A stretch of DNA of 64,000 bases from Bacteroidota bacterium (GTDB lineage: Bacteria; Bacteroidota; Bacteroidia; Chitinophagales; Chitinophagaceae), in the NCBI GenBank assembly GCA_023417815.1, contig JAEZEI010000034.1, positions 1 to 64,000 of the forward strand, given 5' to 3'. Position 1 is the first letter of the stretch; each line of letters begins with the position of its first letter. The translations under genes were made by a program, and so were the position numbers. The notes beneath the pieces are model-generated. The model did no database searches and was not told where the DNA came from. It saw only the letters and a list, made by a program, of their open reading frames with translations. Below, in pieces: positions 1 through 8,871 of this stretch.

Positions 1-234
1 TGCCTGAATTCTTCCGGTCTCAAAAAGTTCGAAAATTTTTTGTGCTGATGAAGCGCCAATTCCTTTTATGGTAGAAATTTTTTCCCTGGAAAGACTCACC
101 AGCGGATCCGGATATTTGTCAATTGAAAAAGCGGCGACGCTATATGATTTTGATTTGAAAGAATTCTCTCCGTGAATGTCTGATAACTTTGAAAGAAGAG
201 TGAATACATCCGAAATGCTGCTGTTGTCCATCAT
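1..234 (-). CDS. polX: DNA polymerase X family protein, N-terminal fragment (cut by window edge)
   Basis: Reading on the minus strand from ATG at 234 (a second in-frame ATG follows at 231), 78 codons run off the left edge of the window. The peptide has the N-terminal pattern of bacterial PolX: a short helical region with 'LLSKLSDIHGENSFKSKSY', then a helix-hairpin-helix ending in 'IKGIGASSAQKIFELFETG'. PolX proteins are family X polymerases, usually fused to a PHP exonuclease, that act in gap-filling repair. Only the 8-kDa-like DNA-binding region is visible, so the polymerase and PHP parts cannot be checked. Assignment is by motif recognition. Confidence 0.7.
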   Translation of the reverse strand, partial: MMDNSSISDVFTLLSKLSDIHGENSFKSKSYSVAAFSIDKYPDPLVSLSREKISTIKGIGASSAQKIFELFETGRIQA

Positions 235-380
235 GTAAATTTAATAAAGGGTTGCGGGAGTTACTTAAAACAAAGAAGGACGGTTATTAAATGGAACAAA
301 AATATTGGGAAGCAGGAAGTAGGAAGCGGAGGTTGATCGGGAGGAAGCAAAACCTTTACTGAAGCGGGTTCCAGGGAATT

Positions 381-405
381 AAAAAGTCCCGGCGAAACCG
401 GGACT
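381..405 (-). terminator. Rho-independent terminator of the histone-like gene
   Basis: AGTCCCGG (385-392) and CCGGGACT (398-405) form a perfect 8-bp stem with a 5-nt loop. Read on the minus strand the stem is followed by a short run of T. It lies about 30 bp after the stop of the lysine/alanine-rich gene, so it most likely ends that transcript. Confidence 0.75.
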
Positions 406-437
406 TACTATTTTTGCTTTGAAGAATAATCCTGTGA

Positions 438-596
438 TTATTTCTTTGCGGCAGCTTTCTTAGCGGCTTTTTTTGGAGCAGCTTTCTTAGCAGCTTTTTT
501 AGGAGCGGCTTTCTTAGCGGCCTTTTTTGGAGCAGCTTTTTTAGGAGCAGCCTTCTTAGCAGCTTTTTTAGGAGCAGCTTTTTTCTTTGTTGCCAT
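438..596 (-). CDS. Histone H1-like lysine/alanine-rich DNA-binding protein (52 aa)
   Basis: ATG at 596 opens a 52-codon frame that is almost entirely Lys, Ala and Pro: after MATKKK the sequence is a run of (KK)AA(P) units such as AAPKKAAKKAAPKK. This matches the C-terminal-tail composition of eukaryotic histone H1 and of bacterial H1-like proteins such as Chlamydia Hc1/Hc2, which bind DNA without sequence specificity. No globular domain is present. It has its own terminator (381-405). The frame is too short and repetitive for most gene callers. A role in nucleoid compaction is inference from composition; RNA or ribosome binding is also possible. Confidence 0.75.
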   Translation of the reverse strand: MATKKKAAPKKAAKKAAPKKAAPKKAAKKAAPKKAAKKAAPKKAAKKAAAKK

Positions 597-676
597 TTTT
601 TTGAATTTAATTGGTTAGTAAATAATACTTAAAAATAAATACTTATTTCATACTACCAAAAAAAATATCAAAAAAA

Positions 677-943
677 TTAAGCAGTTGCTTCTACCTCATT
701 TACTGAGATATAGGTCTTGTCTCCTTTGGTTTTTCTGAATTGAACAACACCGTCTTTCAATGCGAAGATGGTGAAATCTTTTCCAATACCTACGTTGTTG
801 CCAGGGTGGTATTGAGTTCCTCTCTGGCGAACGATGATATTACCAGCCAATGCTGCCTGGCCGCCATAGATCTTTACGCCTAATCTTTTGCTTTGTGAAT
901 CGCGTCCGTTCTTTACCGAACCTTCACCTTTTTTATGTGCCAT
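677..943 (-). CDS. rpmA: 50S ribosomal protein L27
   Basis: 88 aa, normal length for bL27, beginning MAHKKGEGSVKNGRDSQSKR, the glycine/basic N-terminal tail that reaches toward the peptidyl-transferase centre. The typical 'RQRGTQYHPGNNVGIGKD' core follows. It lies 44 bp downstream of rplU on the same strand in the usual rplU-rpmA pair. The N-terminus begins directly with MAHKKGEGS, so there is no cleavable N-terminal extension of the Firmicutes type. Confidence 0.97.
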   Translation of the reverse strand: MAHKKGEGSVKNGRDSQSKRLGVKIYGGQAALAGNIIVRQRGTQYHPGNNVGIGKDFTIFALKDGVVQFRKTKGDKTYISVNEVEATA

Positions 944-987
944 CTTAAACTAGCTTTTAATTGTACTAACGATAAGGGTTAAGTGCC

Positions 988-1293
988 TTATGCTATTGAT
1001 GTTACTTTGATCTGGGTGTATTGAGTACGATGTCCGCGCTTTTTACGGAAACCTTTCCTTCTTTTCATTTTGAAGGCGATTACCTTTTCACCTTTAACCA
1101 GCTCATTCACGATCTCGGCTTTTACAACTGCCTTAACATCAGCACCGGTATTTACCTTATTATCTGCACTGGTGATCAGAACATCTGAAAATTCTACAGA
1201 ATCCCCGGTTTTGCCTTCAATATGAGGAACATATAGACTGTCGCCGGCCTTAACCTTGAATTGTTGACCTGCAATTTTTACAATAGCTAACAT
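988..1293 (-). CDS. rplU: 50S ribosomal protein L21
   Basis: 101 aa bL21 starting MLAIVKIAGQQFKVKAGD, the family's N-terminal signature, and ending with the conserved basic segment 'KMKRRKGFRKKRGHRTQYTQ' that contacts 23S rRNA. I chose ATG at 1293; a TTG three codons upstream is open but adds non-conserved residues. It is the first gene of the rplU-rpmA operon. A -7-type promoter element lies 36 bp upstream. Confidence 0.97.
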   Translation of the reverse strand: MLAIVKIAGQQFKVKAGDSLYVPHIEGKTGDSVEFSDVLITSADNKVNTGADVKAVVKAEIVNELVKGEKVIAFKMKRRKGFRKKRGHRTQYTQIKVTSIA

Positions 1294-1328
1294 AACGCCC
1301 AAATTTTAATCCCGAATTTTTCGGGAGG

Positions 1329-1336
1329 CAAAGGTA
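1329..1336 (-). promoter_or_regulatory. Promoter -7 element for rplU-rpmA
   Basis: Minus-strand TACCTTTG matches the Bacteroidota -7 consensus TAnnTTTG. No clear -33 TTG was found. A small palindrome, CCCGA-N5-TCGGG at 1311-1325, lies just downstream and would fall at or near the 5' end of the transcript; it may form a leader hairpin. Confidence 0.55.
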
Positions 1337-1415
1337 AGAATTATCCGCAGAATAATGAAGAGAATTACAAAAAATAATAATCGGCTCCATAGGTACCATT
1401 CAGGCCTGATTTTCA

Positions 1416-2246
1416 ATGCAAAATAAGGAATATAGGCGTACCGGGCGCCCTTTATTTCATTTATATTCGCATTTTATGGCCATGTTCAGAAGGACCTTAC
1501 GGGGATTATTCAGTATTTATGGCTTCCTGGTCTTCCTTGCCCTCCTGCTCGTGGTATTCCCCTTTGTGGTACTGGCTTCCCTTTTTGGGAAGGTGAAGGG
1601 TGGAAATATGATATATGATATTTGCGAGGTCTGGGCTGATATCGGAATGGCTTTCTGGGGCATAAGGCACCGGAACATCTATGAAGCTCCCCACCATCCC
1701 GGTCATCCCCTGGTTTTTGTGTTCAACCATAATTCCTATATGGATATTCCTGTGATCATGAAAACATTCCGGCGACAGCATTACCGGGTATTAGGAAAGG
1801 CTGAAATGGGGCGCATACCGGTCTTCGGATTTATTTACCGGAATGCAGTGGTGATGGTAAACAGGAATAATGCCGCCGCCCGTGCGAAAAGTGTATCCCG
1901 GCTTATGGCTACCCTCAGGAAGAATATCTCCATCGTTATCGCACCTGAAGGTACATTCAACACTACAGGTGAACCACTAAAGGAATTTTATGATGGCGCC
2001 TTTAGGATTGCAATTGAAACCGGCACTCCTGTAAAACCGGTACTATTCCTTGATGCAGCTGACAGGTTACATCATAGCAGTATATTTTCCCTTTCACCCG
2101 GCCGGTCCAGAAGTGTGTTCCTTGAGGAGATACCAGTTGACGGCCTAACCATGAATGATGTTCCATTGCTAAAGGAAAAGGTCTACAGAATTATGGAAGA
2201 AGGATTGATAAGATATAATGTATCATGGCTGGATGGCAGAAAGTGA
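1416..2246 (+). CDS. PlsC-type 1-acyl-sn-glycerol-3-phosphate acyltransferase family protein
   Basis: 276 aa. A hydrophobic segment at about residues 35-57 is followed by the acyltransferase motifs HX4D (His105 to Asp110 in NHNSYMDIP) and the phosphate-binding 'APEGT' (Glu178-Gly179). These are block I and block III of the PlsC/LPLAT family, which transfers an acyl chain to lysophosphatidate in phospholipid synthesis at the inner membrane. The 3' end overlaps the start of priA, so the two are probably co-transcribed. Whether the substrate is lysophosphatidate or another lyso-lipid, such as an ornithine lipid precursor, cannot be told from sequence. Confidence 0.88.
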   Translation: MQNKEYRRTGRPLFHLYSHFMAMFRRTLRGLFSIYGFLVFLALLLVVFPFVVLASLFGKVKGGNMIYDICEVWADIGMAFWGIRHRNIYEAPHHPGHPLVFVFNHNSYMDIPVIMKTFRRQHYRVLGKAEMGRIPVFGFIYRNAVVMVNRNNAAARAKSVSRLMATLRKNISIVIAPEGTFNTTGEPLKEFYDGAFRIAIETGTPVKPVLFLDAADRLHHSSIFSLSPGRSRSVFLEEIPVDGLTMNDVPLLKEKVYRIMEEGLIRYNVSWLDGRK

Positions 2247-4686
2247 AACCATATTATCCCGTACCTGGGTAGAAGTAATTCTTCCGCTGGCACTCCCTGC
2301 CGCTTATACATATGAAGTTCCCAACCATCTTGTAAAGCAGGTTTTTCCCGGAAGCAGGGTGGAGGTTGTTTTTGGTAAGACCCGCAAATATGCAGCCGTT
2401 GTAAAAAGAATTGTTACCCGAACTCCGGATTATCCCACCAAACAAATTATTAATGTACTGGACCAGGTGCCTTTGATCAATAGTCACCAGCTTGAGTTCT
2501 GGAACTGGATGGCATCTTACTATATGTGTACTGAGGGAGAGGTGATGACGGCAGCCCTTCCGGCGCATTTCCGTCTCAGCAGCGAAACAATACTTGTGTA
2601 CAACCAGGATGCCGGGGAAGATTTTAGCGCACTCAATGATGAAGAATTTATTGTTGCCGAAGCACTTCTAATTAAGAAACAACTCCGTGCAGAGGAAGTA
2701 CAGCAACTCCTTGAAACCAGGCGGGTGTATCCGGTTATCAAAACATTGCTCGATAAAGGGATTTGTTTTGCATGGGAAAAGCTTAATGAAAGGTATGTTA
2801 CCAGGAAAGAAAAGTATGTTCTGCTTTCAGAAACATATAGAAATGAGCTAAGCCTTTCTACATTATTGAATGACTGGAAAGGTGCTCCCCGCCAAATGGA
2901 GTTATTGCTTTCTTACCTGCACCTGGAAAGAGCAGGTGGGCAAGTGGTGCAGGGTGAATTATTGAAAAAATCCGGTGCATCATTGCCCCAGTTAAAGGCA
3001 TTGTGTGATAAAGGAATTTTGAAAGTGGAAAGCAGAACAGTGGACAGGTTGCCACTTCTTTCAAAAGAGATCAATATTGATTTTACGCTAAGCGAATCCC
3101 AAAATAGTGTACTTGATGATGTCAGGGAACAATTTGAAGAGAATAAAGTAACGCTATTGCATGGAGCTACCGGTAGTGGAAAAACGCTGATCTACATCAG
3201 GCTTATCGAAGAATATTTCAGGAAGGGAAAACAGGTGCTTTACCTTCTTCCGGAGATCGCATTAACAACCCAGATAATCAGGCGGCTTCAAAAACATTTT
3301 GGAGGAAACATTTCTATTTACCATTCACGGTTCAACAACCAGGAAAGAGTTGAAATGTGGAATAAAGTGAAAAGCGGTGAGATAAGGATCGTACTGGGTG
3401 CACGCAGCGCTGTATTTCTTCCATTCAGCGACCTTGGGCTCGTGATAATAGATGAGGAACATGATTCATCTTACAAGCAGCAGGATCCGGCCCCCCGGTA
3501 TAATGCAAGGGATGCAGCCATATTCAATGCATCCATTTTCGGGGCACAGGTATTATTAGGCAGCGCAACACCTTCCCTGGAAAGTTATTCGAATGCAAAG
3601 TCGGGCAAGTATTCATTAGTTGAATTACCAGAAAGATACGGGGGGATAGAACTTCCCCAGATCGGTTTCATCACACCGGAACGCAGTAAAGGAAAGGTAA
3701 TGATAAGCCAGCCTCTTGAAACTGCAATCAGGGAAACGGTTGAGAAGGAAGGCCAGGTGATCCTTTTTCAAAACAGGAGAGGGTATAATCCTTACCTTAT
3801 CTGCGCAACATGTGGCTATATTCCCAAATGTGTTCATTGCGATGTTTCGCTTACGCTCCATAAATATTCCGGGAAGTTGCATTGCCACTATTGTGGGAGT
3901 ACTTACCCAAAGTTAAATGCCTGCACGGCCTGCGGTACCAATAACTGGATGGAGAAGAATTTCGGAACAGAAAAACTCGAAGAACAGCTTGAGGAAACTT
4001 TCGATGGAATGCGGATAGCCAGGATGGATTTCGACAGCGTGAAGGGTAAGGTTGCTCATGATAACCTGATCCAGTTATTTGAACAGCACAGGCTTGACAT
4101 CCTCGTGGGCACACAGATGGTAGTAAAGGGACTTGATTTTGAAAAAGTAAACCTTGTTGGTATTCCTGATGCTGATGGATTGCTTAGTTTTTCTGACTTC
4201 AGGGTCAACGAACGGGCATTCCAGTTACTTGAACAGGTAAGTGGCCGTGCAGGTAGAAAATTTGACAGGGGAAAGGTGTTGATACAAACCATGAACAGGG
4301 AGCATCCTGTTTTGAAATTCGTATCCCGGCATGATTACGAAGGTTTTTACGATTGGGAAATGCATAAGAGACTGCAATTTTTCTACCCGCCTTACAGCAG
4401 GCTGATACTAATAAAGCTAAAACACAAAGAACAGGAAAGGGTAGATGAAGGCGCGGCCTCATTGGCTGAAATGCTTCGTAGGGATCTGAAGGATGCTGTA
4501 ACCGGCCCGGCCACTCCCGTGGTAGGCAGGATCAGAAATCAATATCTTCGGGAGATATTATTGAAACTGGAAAAATCAGGTGCAGGAAAGAACGTAAAGA
4601 GAGTAATTCATAATCATATTGACCTCTTCCTTTCAAACAGGAATTTTAGAAGCATCCAGGTAATTGTTGACGTAGATCCAAACTGA
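2233..4686 (+). CDS. priA: Primosomal protein N' (replication restart helicase PriA)
   Basis: About 817 aa. The N-terminal DNA-binding region has the typical 'VILPLALPAAYTYEVP' opening. The helicase core carries Walker A GATGSGKT near residue 315 and a DEEH box. A cysteine-rich insertion with four CxxC pairs (CATC, CVHC, CHYC, CTAC) matches the two zinc sites of PriA. PriA recognises stalled or collapsed forks and reloads the replisome. ATG at 2233 gives the family-like N-terminus MAESET; an in-frame ATG at 2218 is possible. It overlaps the acyltransferase gene by 14 bp, and its stop overlaps the murB start by one base (TGATG), implying translational coupling. Confidence 0.95.
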   Translation: MAESETILSRTWVEVILPLALPAAYTYEVPNHLVKQVFPGSRVEVVFGKTRKYAAVVKRIVTRTPDYPTKQIINVLDQVPLINSHQLEFWNWMASYYMCTEGEVMTAALPAHFRLSSETILVYNQDAGEDFSALNDEEFIVAEALLIKKQLRAEEVQQLLETRRVYPVIKTLLDKGICFAWEKLNERYVTRKEKYVLLSETYRNELSLSTLLNDWKGAPRQMELLLSYLHLERAGGQVVQGELLKKSGASLPQLKALCDKGILKVESRTVDRLPLLSKEINIDFTLSESQNSVLDDVREQFEENKVTLLHGATGSGKTLIYIRLIEEYFRKGKQVLYLLPEIALTTQIIRRLQKHFGGNISIYHSRFNNQERVEMWNKVKSGEIRIVLGARSAVFLPFSDLGLVIIDEEHDSSYKQQDPAPRYNARDAAIFNASIFGAQVLLGSATPSLESYSNAKSGKYSLVELPERYGGIELPQIGFITPERSKGKVMISQPLETAIRETVEKEGQVILFQNRRGYNPYLICATCGYIPKCVHCDVSLTLHKYSGKLHCHYCGSTYPKLNACTACGTNNWMEKNFGTEKLEEQLEETFDGMRIARMDFDSVKGKVAHDNLIQLFEQHRLDILVGTQMVVKGLDFEKVNLVGIPDADGLLSFSDFRVNERAFQLLEQVSGRAGRKFDRGKVLIQTMNREHPVLKFVSRHDYEGFYDWEMHKRLQFFYPPYSRLILIKLKHKEQERVDEGAASLAEMLRRDLKDAVTGPATPVVGRIRNQYLREILLKLEKSGAGKNVKRVIHNHIDLFLSNRNFRSIQVIVDVDPN

Positions 4687-5699
4687 TGAAAATTATAAAG
4701 AACGTATCTCTTAAGCCCTTTAATACTTTTGGAATTTCGGCAATGGCTGAAAACCTATGTGAACTTACCTCACCAGAAGATGTCCAGGAAGCTGTTGAGT
4801 GGCTGGGAAGTCCGTCGTCGGATGTTTTGATCCTTGGTGGTGGAAGTAATATCCTCCTCACAAGAAATATCAGCTATGTGCTGGCTAACAGGATACCTGG
4901 TTTTGATATAATACAGGAAGATCAATCACAAGTATTGGTAAAGGCAGGGGCAGGAATGAACTGGCACCAGTTTGTTTTAAAAAGCCTGGAATTAGGTTTT
5001 GGCGGTGTCGAGAACCTTTCCCTGATTCCTGGCAATGTTGGAGCATCACCTATGCAAAATATAGGTGCATATGGTGTAGAGATCAAGGATGTGTTTCATG
5101 AACTGGAGGCAATTGACAGGATAACAGGTGAATCAGTTGTATTCGATAATCCCTCGTGTGAATTTGGATATCGTGAAAGCGTATTTAAAAACCGGTATAA
5201 GGACAGATTCGTGATCACTTCCGTAACATACAGGTTAAGTAAAGAAAATAAGGTGAATACATCCTATGGTGCTATTGAACAGGAACTCGAGAAAATGAGG
5301 ATCTCTTCTCCCGGCATTAAAGATGTATCACGGGCGGTGATAAATATCCGAACGAGTAAACTTCCTGACCCGGCAAAAACCGGTAATGCAGGAAGTTTTT
5401 TCAAGAACCCGGAGATCACCGTTGTTAAGTATGACGCCTTGAAAAGATCATTTCCAGATCTGCCGGGGTATAGTGTATCGAACGACCAGGTGAAAGTTCC
5501 TGCAGCCTGGTTGATAGAACAGTGCGGTTGGAAAGGCTTCAGGCGCGGCGATGCAGGATGTCATGAGCGACAGCCCCTGGTTCTCGTCAATTTTGGCAAT
5601 GCAGCGGCAAAGGATATTCTCGACCTGAGTAACGAGATCATTAGAAGTGTGGAGGACAAATTCGGGATAGTTTTGAACCGCGAAGTGAATATCGTATAA
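4686..5699 (+). CDS. murB: UDP-N-acetylenolpyruvoylglucosamine reductase (MurB)
   Basis: 337 aa flavoenzyme of peptidoglycan precursor synthesis, reducing UDP-GlcNAc-enolpyruvate to UDP-MurNAc with NADPH. Signatures seen are the N-terminal 'LKPFNTFGI', the FAD-binding 'LGGGSNILLT', 'LSLIPGNVGASPMQNIGAYG', the 'YRESVFK' segment and 'GNAGSFFKNP' carrying the catalytic Ser. Length and the YRESVFK region fit type I MurB. The start codon overlaps the priA stop by one base. Confidence 0.96.
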   Translation: MKIIKNVSLKPFNTFGISAMAENLCELTSPEDVQEAVEWLGSPSSDVLILGGGSNILLTRNISYVLANRIPGFDIIQEDQSQVLVKAGAGMNWHQFVLKSLELGFGGVENLSLIPGNVGASPMQNIGAYGVEIKDVFHELEAIDRITGESVVFDNPSCEFGYRESVFKNRYKDRFVITSVTYRLSKENKVNTSYGAIEQELEKMRISSPGIKDVSRAVINIRTSKLPDPAKTGNAGSFFKNPEITVVKYDALKRSFPDLPGYSVSNDQVKVPAAWLIEQCGWKGFRRGDAGCHERQPLVLVNFGNAAAKDILDLSNEIIRSVEDKFGIVLNREVNIV

Positions 5700-5706
5700 T
5701 TACATA

Positions 5707-6174
5707 ATGGCTGTACGCTTATTGATAGTATCTCTTCTGCTGGTCAATTTTGGAGCAACAGCCCAGGAGTCAAGTCCTAGGAGAAAATCAGCATATTTTA
5801 TTGAGGCAGGTGGTCCCTCAATTCTTCCCTCCCTGAATTTTGATACAAGGTTCAGCAAGGGAGGCATGTGGGGTATATCCACGGGGATCGGATATTATCC
5901 AGGCGAAAATCAATTCACGTTTGCCACAAACCTTAATTACCTTTTCGGAAAACGGGCTCATTTTACAGAATTTGGTTTGGGTGCAGGTTATGGTTCAAGC
6001 AGGGTTTCTTTACTGGATGAAGAAGTTCCGGATGATTTCCTTTATGGACAATTAAACATAGGGTATAGAATGCATCCCGCCAGGGGAATGCTTCTTAGGT
6101 TAGGAGCAAATCTACTTGTTGGTTCTGGCGGAGGAATTATATTACCCTACCTTGGTTTGGGACTAGCCCGTTAG
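5707..6174 (+). CDS. Small exported protein, probable outer-membrane beta-barrel
   Basis: 155 aa. A clear signal peptide (hydrophobic residues 3-18, then Ala-Gln before 'ESSPRR') precedes alternating hydrophobic/polar segments rich in Gly and aromatics, such as 'GYYPGENQFTFATNLNYLF' and 'FLYGQLNIGYRM', ending in an aliphatic strand. The pattern resembles small outer-membrane barrels, but no named family was recognised. It follows murB by 7 bp on the same strand and converges on the AAA+ gene with a 4-bp overlap of stop codons. Confidence 0.65.
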   Translation: MAVRLLIVSLLLVNFGATAQESSPRRKSAYFIEAGGPSILPSLNFDTRFSKGGMWGISTGIGYYPGENQFTFATNLNYLFGKRAHFTEFGLGAGYGSSRVSLLDEEVPDDFLYGQLNIGYRMHPARGMLLRLGANLLVGSGGGIILPYLGLGLAR

Positions 6175-7685
6175 AAGTCATCATTTTCATTTTCCTCTTC
6201 TTCCTGTTGCTGAAAACTGAACATAGAACCCACCAGATCCCTGAAGGACACGGTTCCTTCTGTCATCTTCTTACTGATAAGAGAATTTGCAGCAAGACCG
6301 TGAAGCAGGAATTCCATCAGCAGAATTTGTTCGTCATTATTTGATTTTGGAAAATACCTGGTGATCACATCTGCCAGGCCAGGAACCTGCTTTAGGGTCT
6401 CCGCTCTCTCCTTATCGCTGATATCAACATTCAGCTCAACCATATTTCCCGAATCAAACCATTGAATAATATTCCTGTAAGGGTTTTCATCCTTTTCATT
6501 TTTTCTTTTCTTGAGAGAATCCGGATCCGGAAATAAATTTTTGAATTGAGTTCGGATGGACCGTTCAAGTAAATTGAAAGCAACCTGGAAAGGTCCTTCC
6601 TGTTCACCCTCATAAACCAGTTCAATTTTACCGGTAATGGAAGGCAGAATTCCCGCGAGGTCGCTTATCCAAACCTGGGTTTGAGTTTCACCATTTATTA
6701 TGGCTCTTCTCTCAGCACTGCTTACAGCATTTTCCATTGCAGAAATTGTCAGCCTTGCACTAACGCCACTTTTTCGGTCCACAAGTTCACTTTCACGTGC
6801 CTCGAAGGAAACCTGTGCGATCAGTCTTTTTATAATATCACTGATCCTTACCTTTTTATGCTGCTGCTCCATTATCCTGGCCTCCTGGCCGGCTATGGTA
6901 AGAGCTGTGTCAAGGCTCTTCGGATAATGTGTCAGGATCTGGCTTTCGATCCGGTCTTTTAATGGGGTTACAATACTACCCCTGTTAGTATAATCTTCTG
7001 GGTTGGCTGTGAATATGAACATTACATCGAGGGGTAGCCGAAGTTTGAATCCCCTGATCTGTAGATCTCCTTCTTCAAGGATGTTGAACAATGAAACCTG
7101 GATCCTTGCCTGAAGGTCGGGTAATTCATTTATGACAAAGATGCCCCGGTTGCTTCGCGGTATTATTCCGTAGTGAAGCACTCTTTCATCAGCAAAACTT
7201 AGTTTCATATTTGCAGCCTTGATTGGGTCTATGTCACCAATAAGGTCTGCAACGCTTACATCAGGAGTTGCTAGTTTTTCACCGTACCTGGCAGATCGAT
7301 GCAGCCATTCTATGGGCGTTTCATCTCCCATTTGCTTTATCAATTCGGTGGCGAATGCTGAAACCGGTTTCAAGGGATCATCATTCACTTCACTGCCTTT
7401 TATTACAGGAATATATTCATCCATTAAAGAAACCATTTGGCGCGCCATTCTTGTTTTCGCCTGTCCTCTCAATCCGAGGTAAAGAATATTATGCCTGCTC
7501 AGCAAGGCTCTTTCGGTATCCGGGATAACAGAATCCTCATATCCGAATATCCCTGGAAATGGATTCTCCTTATTCTTAAGTTTAGAGATTAGATTCTCCC
7601 TTATTTCATCTTTAATTGACCGGGATTCATATCCTGCCTTCTTGAGTTGACCTAATGTTTTAATAGCTCTAATATTATCTGGCAT
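6171..7685 (-). CDS. MoxR/magnesium-chelatase-type AAA+ ATPase
   Basis: 504 aa. The P-loop GLRGQAKT (residues 71-78) is a GxxGxxKT variant. The Walker B region reads GIFVINEL, with Asn186-Glu187 where most AAA+ proteins have Asp-Glu. A sensor/arginine-finger stretch 'TANPEDYTNRGSIVTPLKDR' follows. This is the arrangement of BchI/ChlI and MoxR ATPases, which work with a VWA-domain partner to insert metal or remodel a target. The partner is encoded immediately upstream (3-bp gap). The real substrate is unknown; no tetrapyrrole genes are nearby, so true Mg chelation is unlikely. Confidence 0.85.
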   Translation of the reverse strand: MPDNIRAIKTLGQLKKAGYESRSIKDEIRENLISKLKNKENPFPGIFGYEDSVIPDTERALLSRHNILYLGLRGQAKTRMARQMVSLMDEYIPVIKGSEVNDDPLKPVSAFATELIKQMGDETPIEWLHRSARYGEKLATPDVSVADLIGDIDPIKAANMKLSFADERVLHYGIIPRSNRGIFVINELPDLQARIQVSLFNILEEGDLQIRGFKLRLPLDVMFIFTANPEDYTNRGSIVTPLKDRIESQILTHYPKSLDTALTIAGQEARIMEQQHKKVRISDIIKRLIAQVSFEARESELVDRKSGVSARLTISAMENAVSSAERRAIINGETQTQVWISDLAGILPSITGKIELVYEGEQEGPFQVAFNLLERSIRTQFKNLFPDPDSLKKRKNEKDENPYRNIIQWFDSGNMVELNVDISDKERAETLKQVPGLADVITRYFPKSNNDEQILLMEFLLHGLAANSLISKKMTEGTVSFRDLVGSMFSFQQQEEEENENDDF

Positions 7686-7688
7686 AAT

Positions 7689-8783
7689 TCAATAAACTGT
7701 TTTTTGTTTTCCACTTTCAAAATCACGGAATATAAAGGCGCCAAGCCTGTCGAGTGATGCAAAGAATGCCTTCCCGTTATTTGCTTCTGTGAATTCCTGT
7801 ACAAACCGCTGGAGGTAAGGGTCGCTGGCAATCATGAAAGTTGTTATGGGAATTTTCAGTTTCCTGCATTGTGCTGCAAGGTTCAGACACCTGTTCATAA
7901 TCTTTCGATCTATACCGAAACTGTTCTTATAATATCGGTTCCCGATCTTGAGACATGTTGGTTTGCCATCTGTGATCATAAAGATCTGCTTGTTGGGATT
8001 TTTTCTTTTTCGCAATATTTCGATGGCCATGGTTAGTCCTGCGACAGTATTGGTATGGTATGGACCTACCTGGAGATAGGGGAGATCCTTCACCTCTATT
8101 GTCCAGGCGTCATTGCCAAAGACAACGATATCAAGAGTGTCCTTAGGGTACCTCGTCTTTATCAATTCACTCAGAGCCATCGCCACTTTTTTTGCAGGTG
8201 TTATCCGGTCTTCTCCATATAATATCATGGAATGTGAAATGTCTATCATTAATACTGTAGACGATTGGGTTTTCAGATCTCTTTCCCGTATCTCAAGGTC
8301 GTCTTCCTGCATTTTAAAAGCTTCGATCCCATGATTTACCTGGGCGTTACGGATCGAGCTAGTGTAATCAATTTGGTCTGCTGAATCGCCGAAGCGGAAA
8401 TTCCTGGTTTCAGGATTTATCTCGTCTCCCTGTCCGCTTTGAAAGACCTGGTGATTACCCCTGGATGATTTTTTTAATCTTCCAAAGATCTCTTCCAGGC
8501 TTTTTTTCCTGATGGATTGTTCTGTTTTAGGTGTGATACGGAATCCTTCCCCGGGGGTATCATCCTTAAGATATCCCTGTGCTTTCAGATCATCAATGAA
8601 ATCTCCCATGCCATAATCATCACCAGTAATGCCATGCTCCCTATCGATCTCAGTAAGCCATTGCAATGCCTCTGCTGCATCTCCGCTGGTATAATTCAAC
8701 AGCTCAATAAACAGGTTCAACAACTTTTCAAATGGTGAACCTTTCTCCATGGCAATGAACCTGGAAAAAACGAAATTTCGCAT
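7689..8783 (-). CDS. VWA-domain protein, partner of the adjacent AAA+ ATPase
   Basis: 364 aa. A charged N-terminal half leads into a von Willebrand A fold with a complete MIDAS: DISHS (Asp181, Ser183, Ser185), a Thr in 'HTNTVAGLT', and 'MITDGKP' supplying the last Asp. There is no signal peptide, so it is cytoplasmic. The pair with the downstream AAA+ gene resembles MoxR-CoxE or ChlI-ChlD systems in which the VWA protein links the ATPase to its client. First gene of the two-gene operon. Confidence 0.85.
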   Translation of the reverse strand: MRNFVFSRFIAMEKGSPFEKLLNLFIELLNYTSGDAAEALQWLTEIDREHGITGDDYGMGDFIDDLKAQGYLKDDTPGEGFRITPKTEQSIRKKSLEEIFGRLKKSSRGNHQVFQSGQGDEINPETRNFRFGDSADQIDYTSSIRNAQVNHGIEAFKMQEDDLEIRERDLKTQSSTVLMIDISHSMILYGEDRITPAKKVAMALSELIKTRYPKDTLDIVVFGNDAWTIEVKDLPYLQVGPYHTNTVAGLTMAIEILRKRKNPNKQIFMITDGKPTCLKIGNRYYKNSFGIDRKIMNRCLNLAAQCRKLKIPITTFMIASDPYLQRFVQEFTEANNGKAFFASLDRLGAFIFRDFESGKQKTVY

Positions 8784-8840
8784 TCATGCAATTTAAGAAA
8801 GCCTTTTTTGGAATAGTGTTAAACCCAGGAATACACACAT

Positions 8841-8868
8841 TAAAAAAGGCTGCCAAAAGGCAGCCTTT
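8841..8868 (-). terminator. Rho-independent terminator after the DUF2723 gene
   Basis: AAAGGCTGCC (8845-8854) pairs perfectly with GGCAGCCTTT (8859-8868) around a 4-nt loop. On the minus strand it ends in a run of T. It sits 3 bp after the stop of the DUF2723 gene. Confidence 0.85.
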
Positions 8869-8871
8869 GAA

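Noticed and set aside
6171..8783. True magnesium chelatase for chlorophyll or cobalamin
   Set aside because: No BchH/CobN-type large subunit or tetrapyrrole gene is nearby; a MoxR-type role is more likely.
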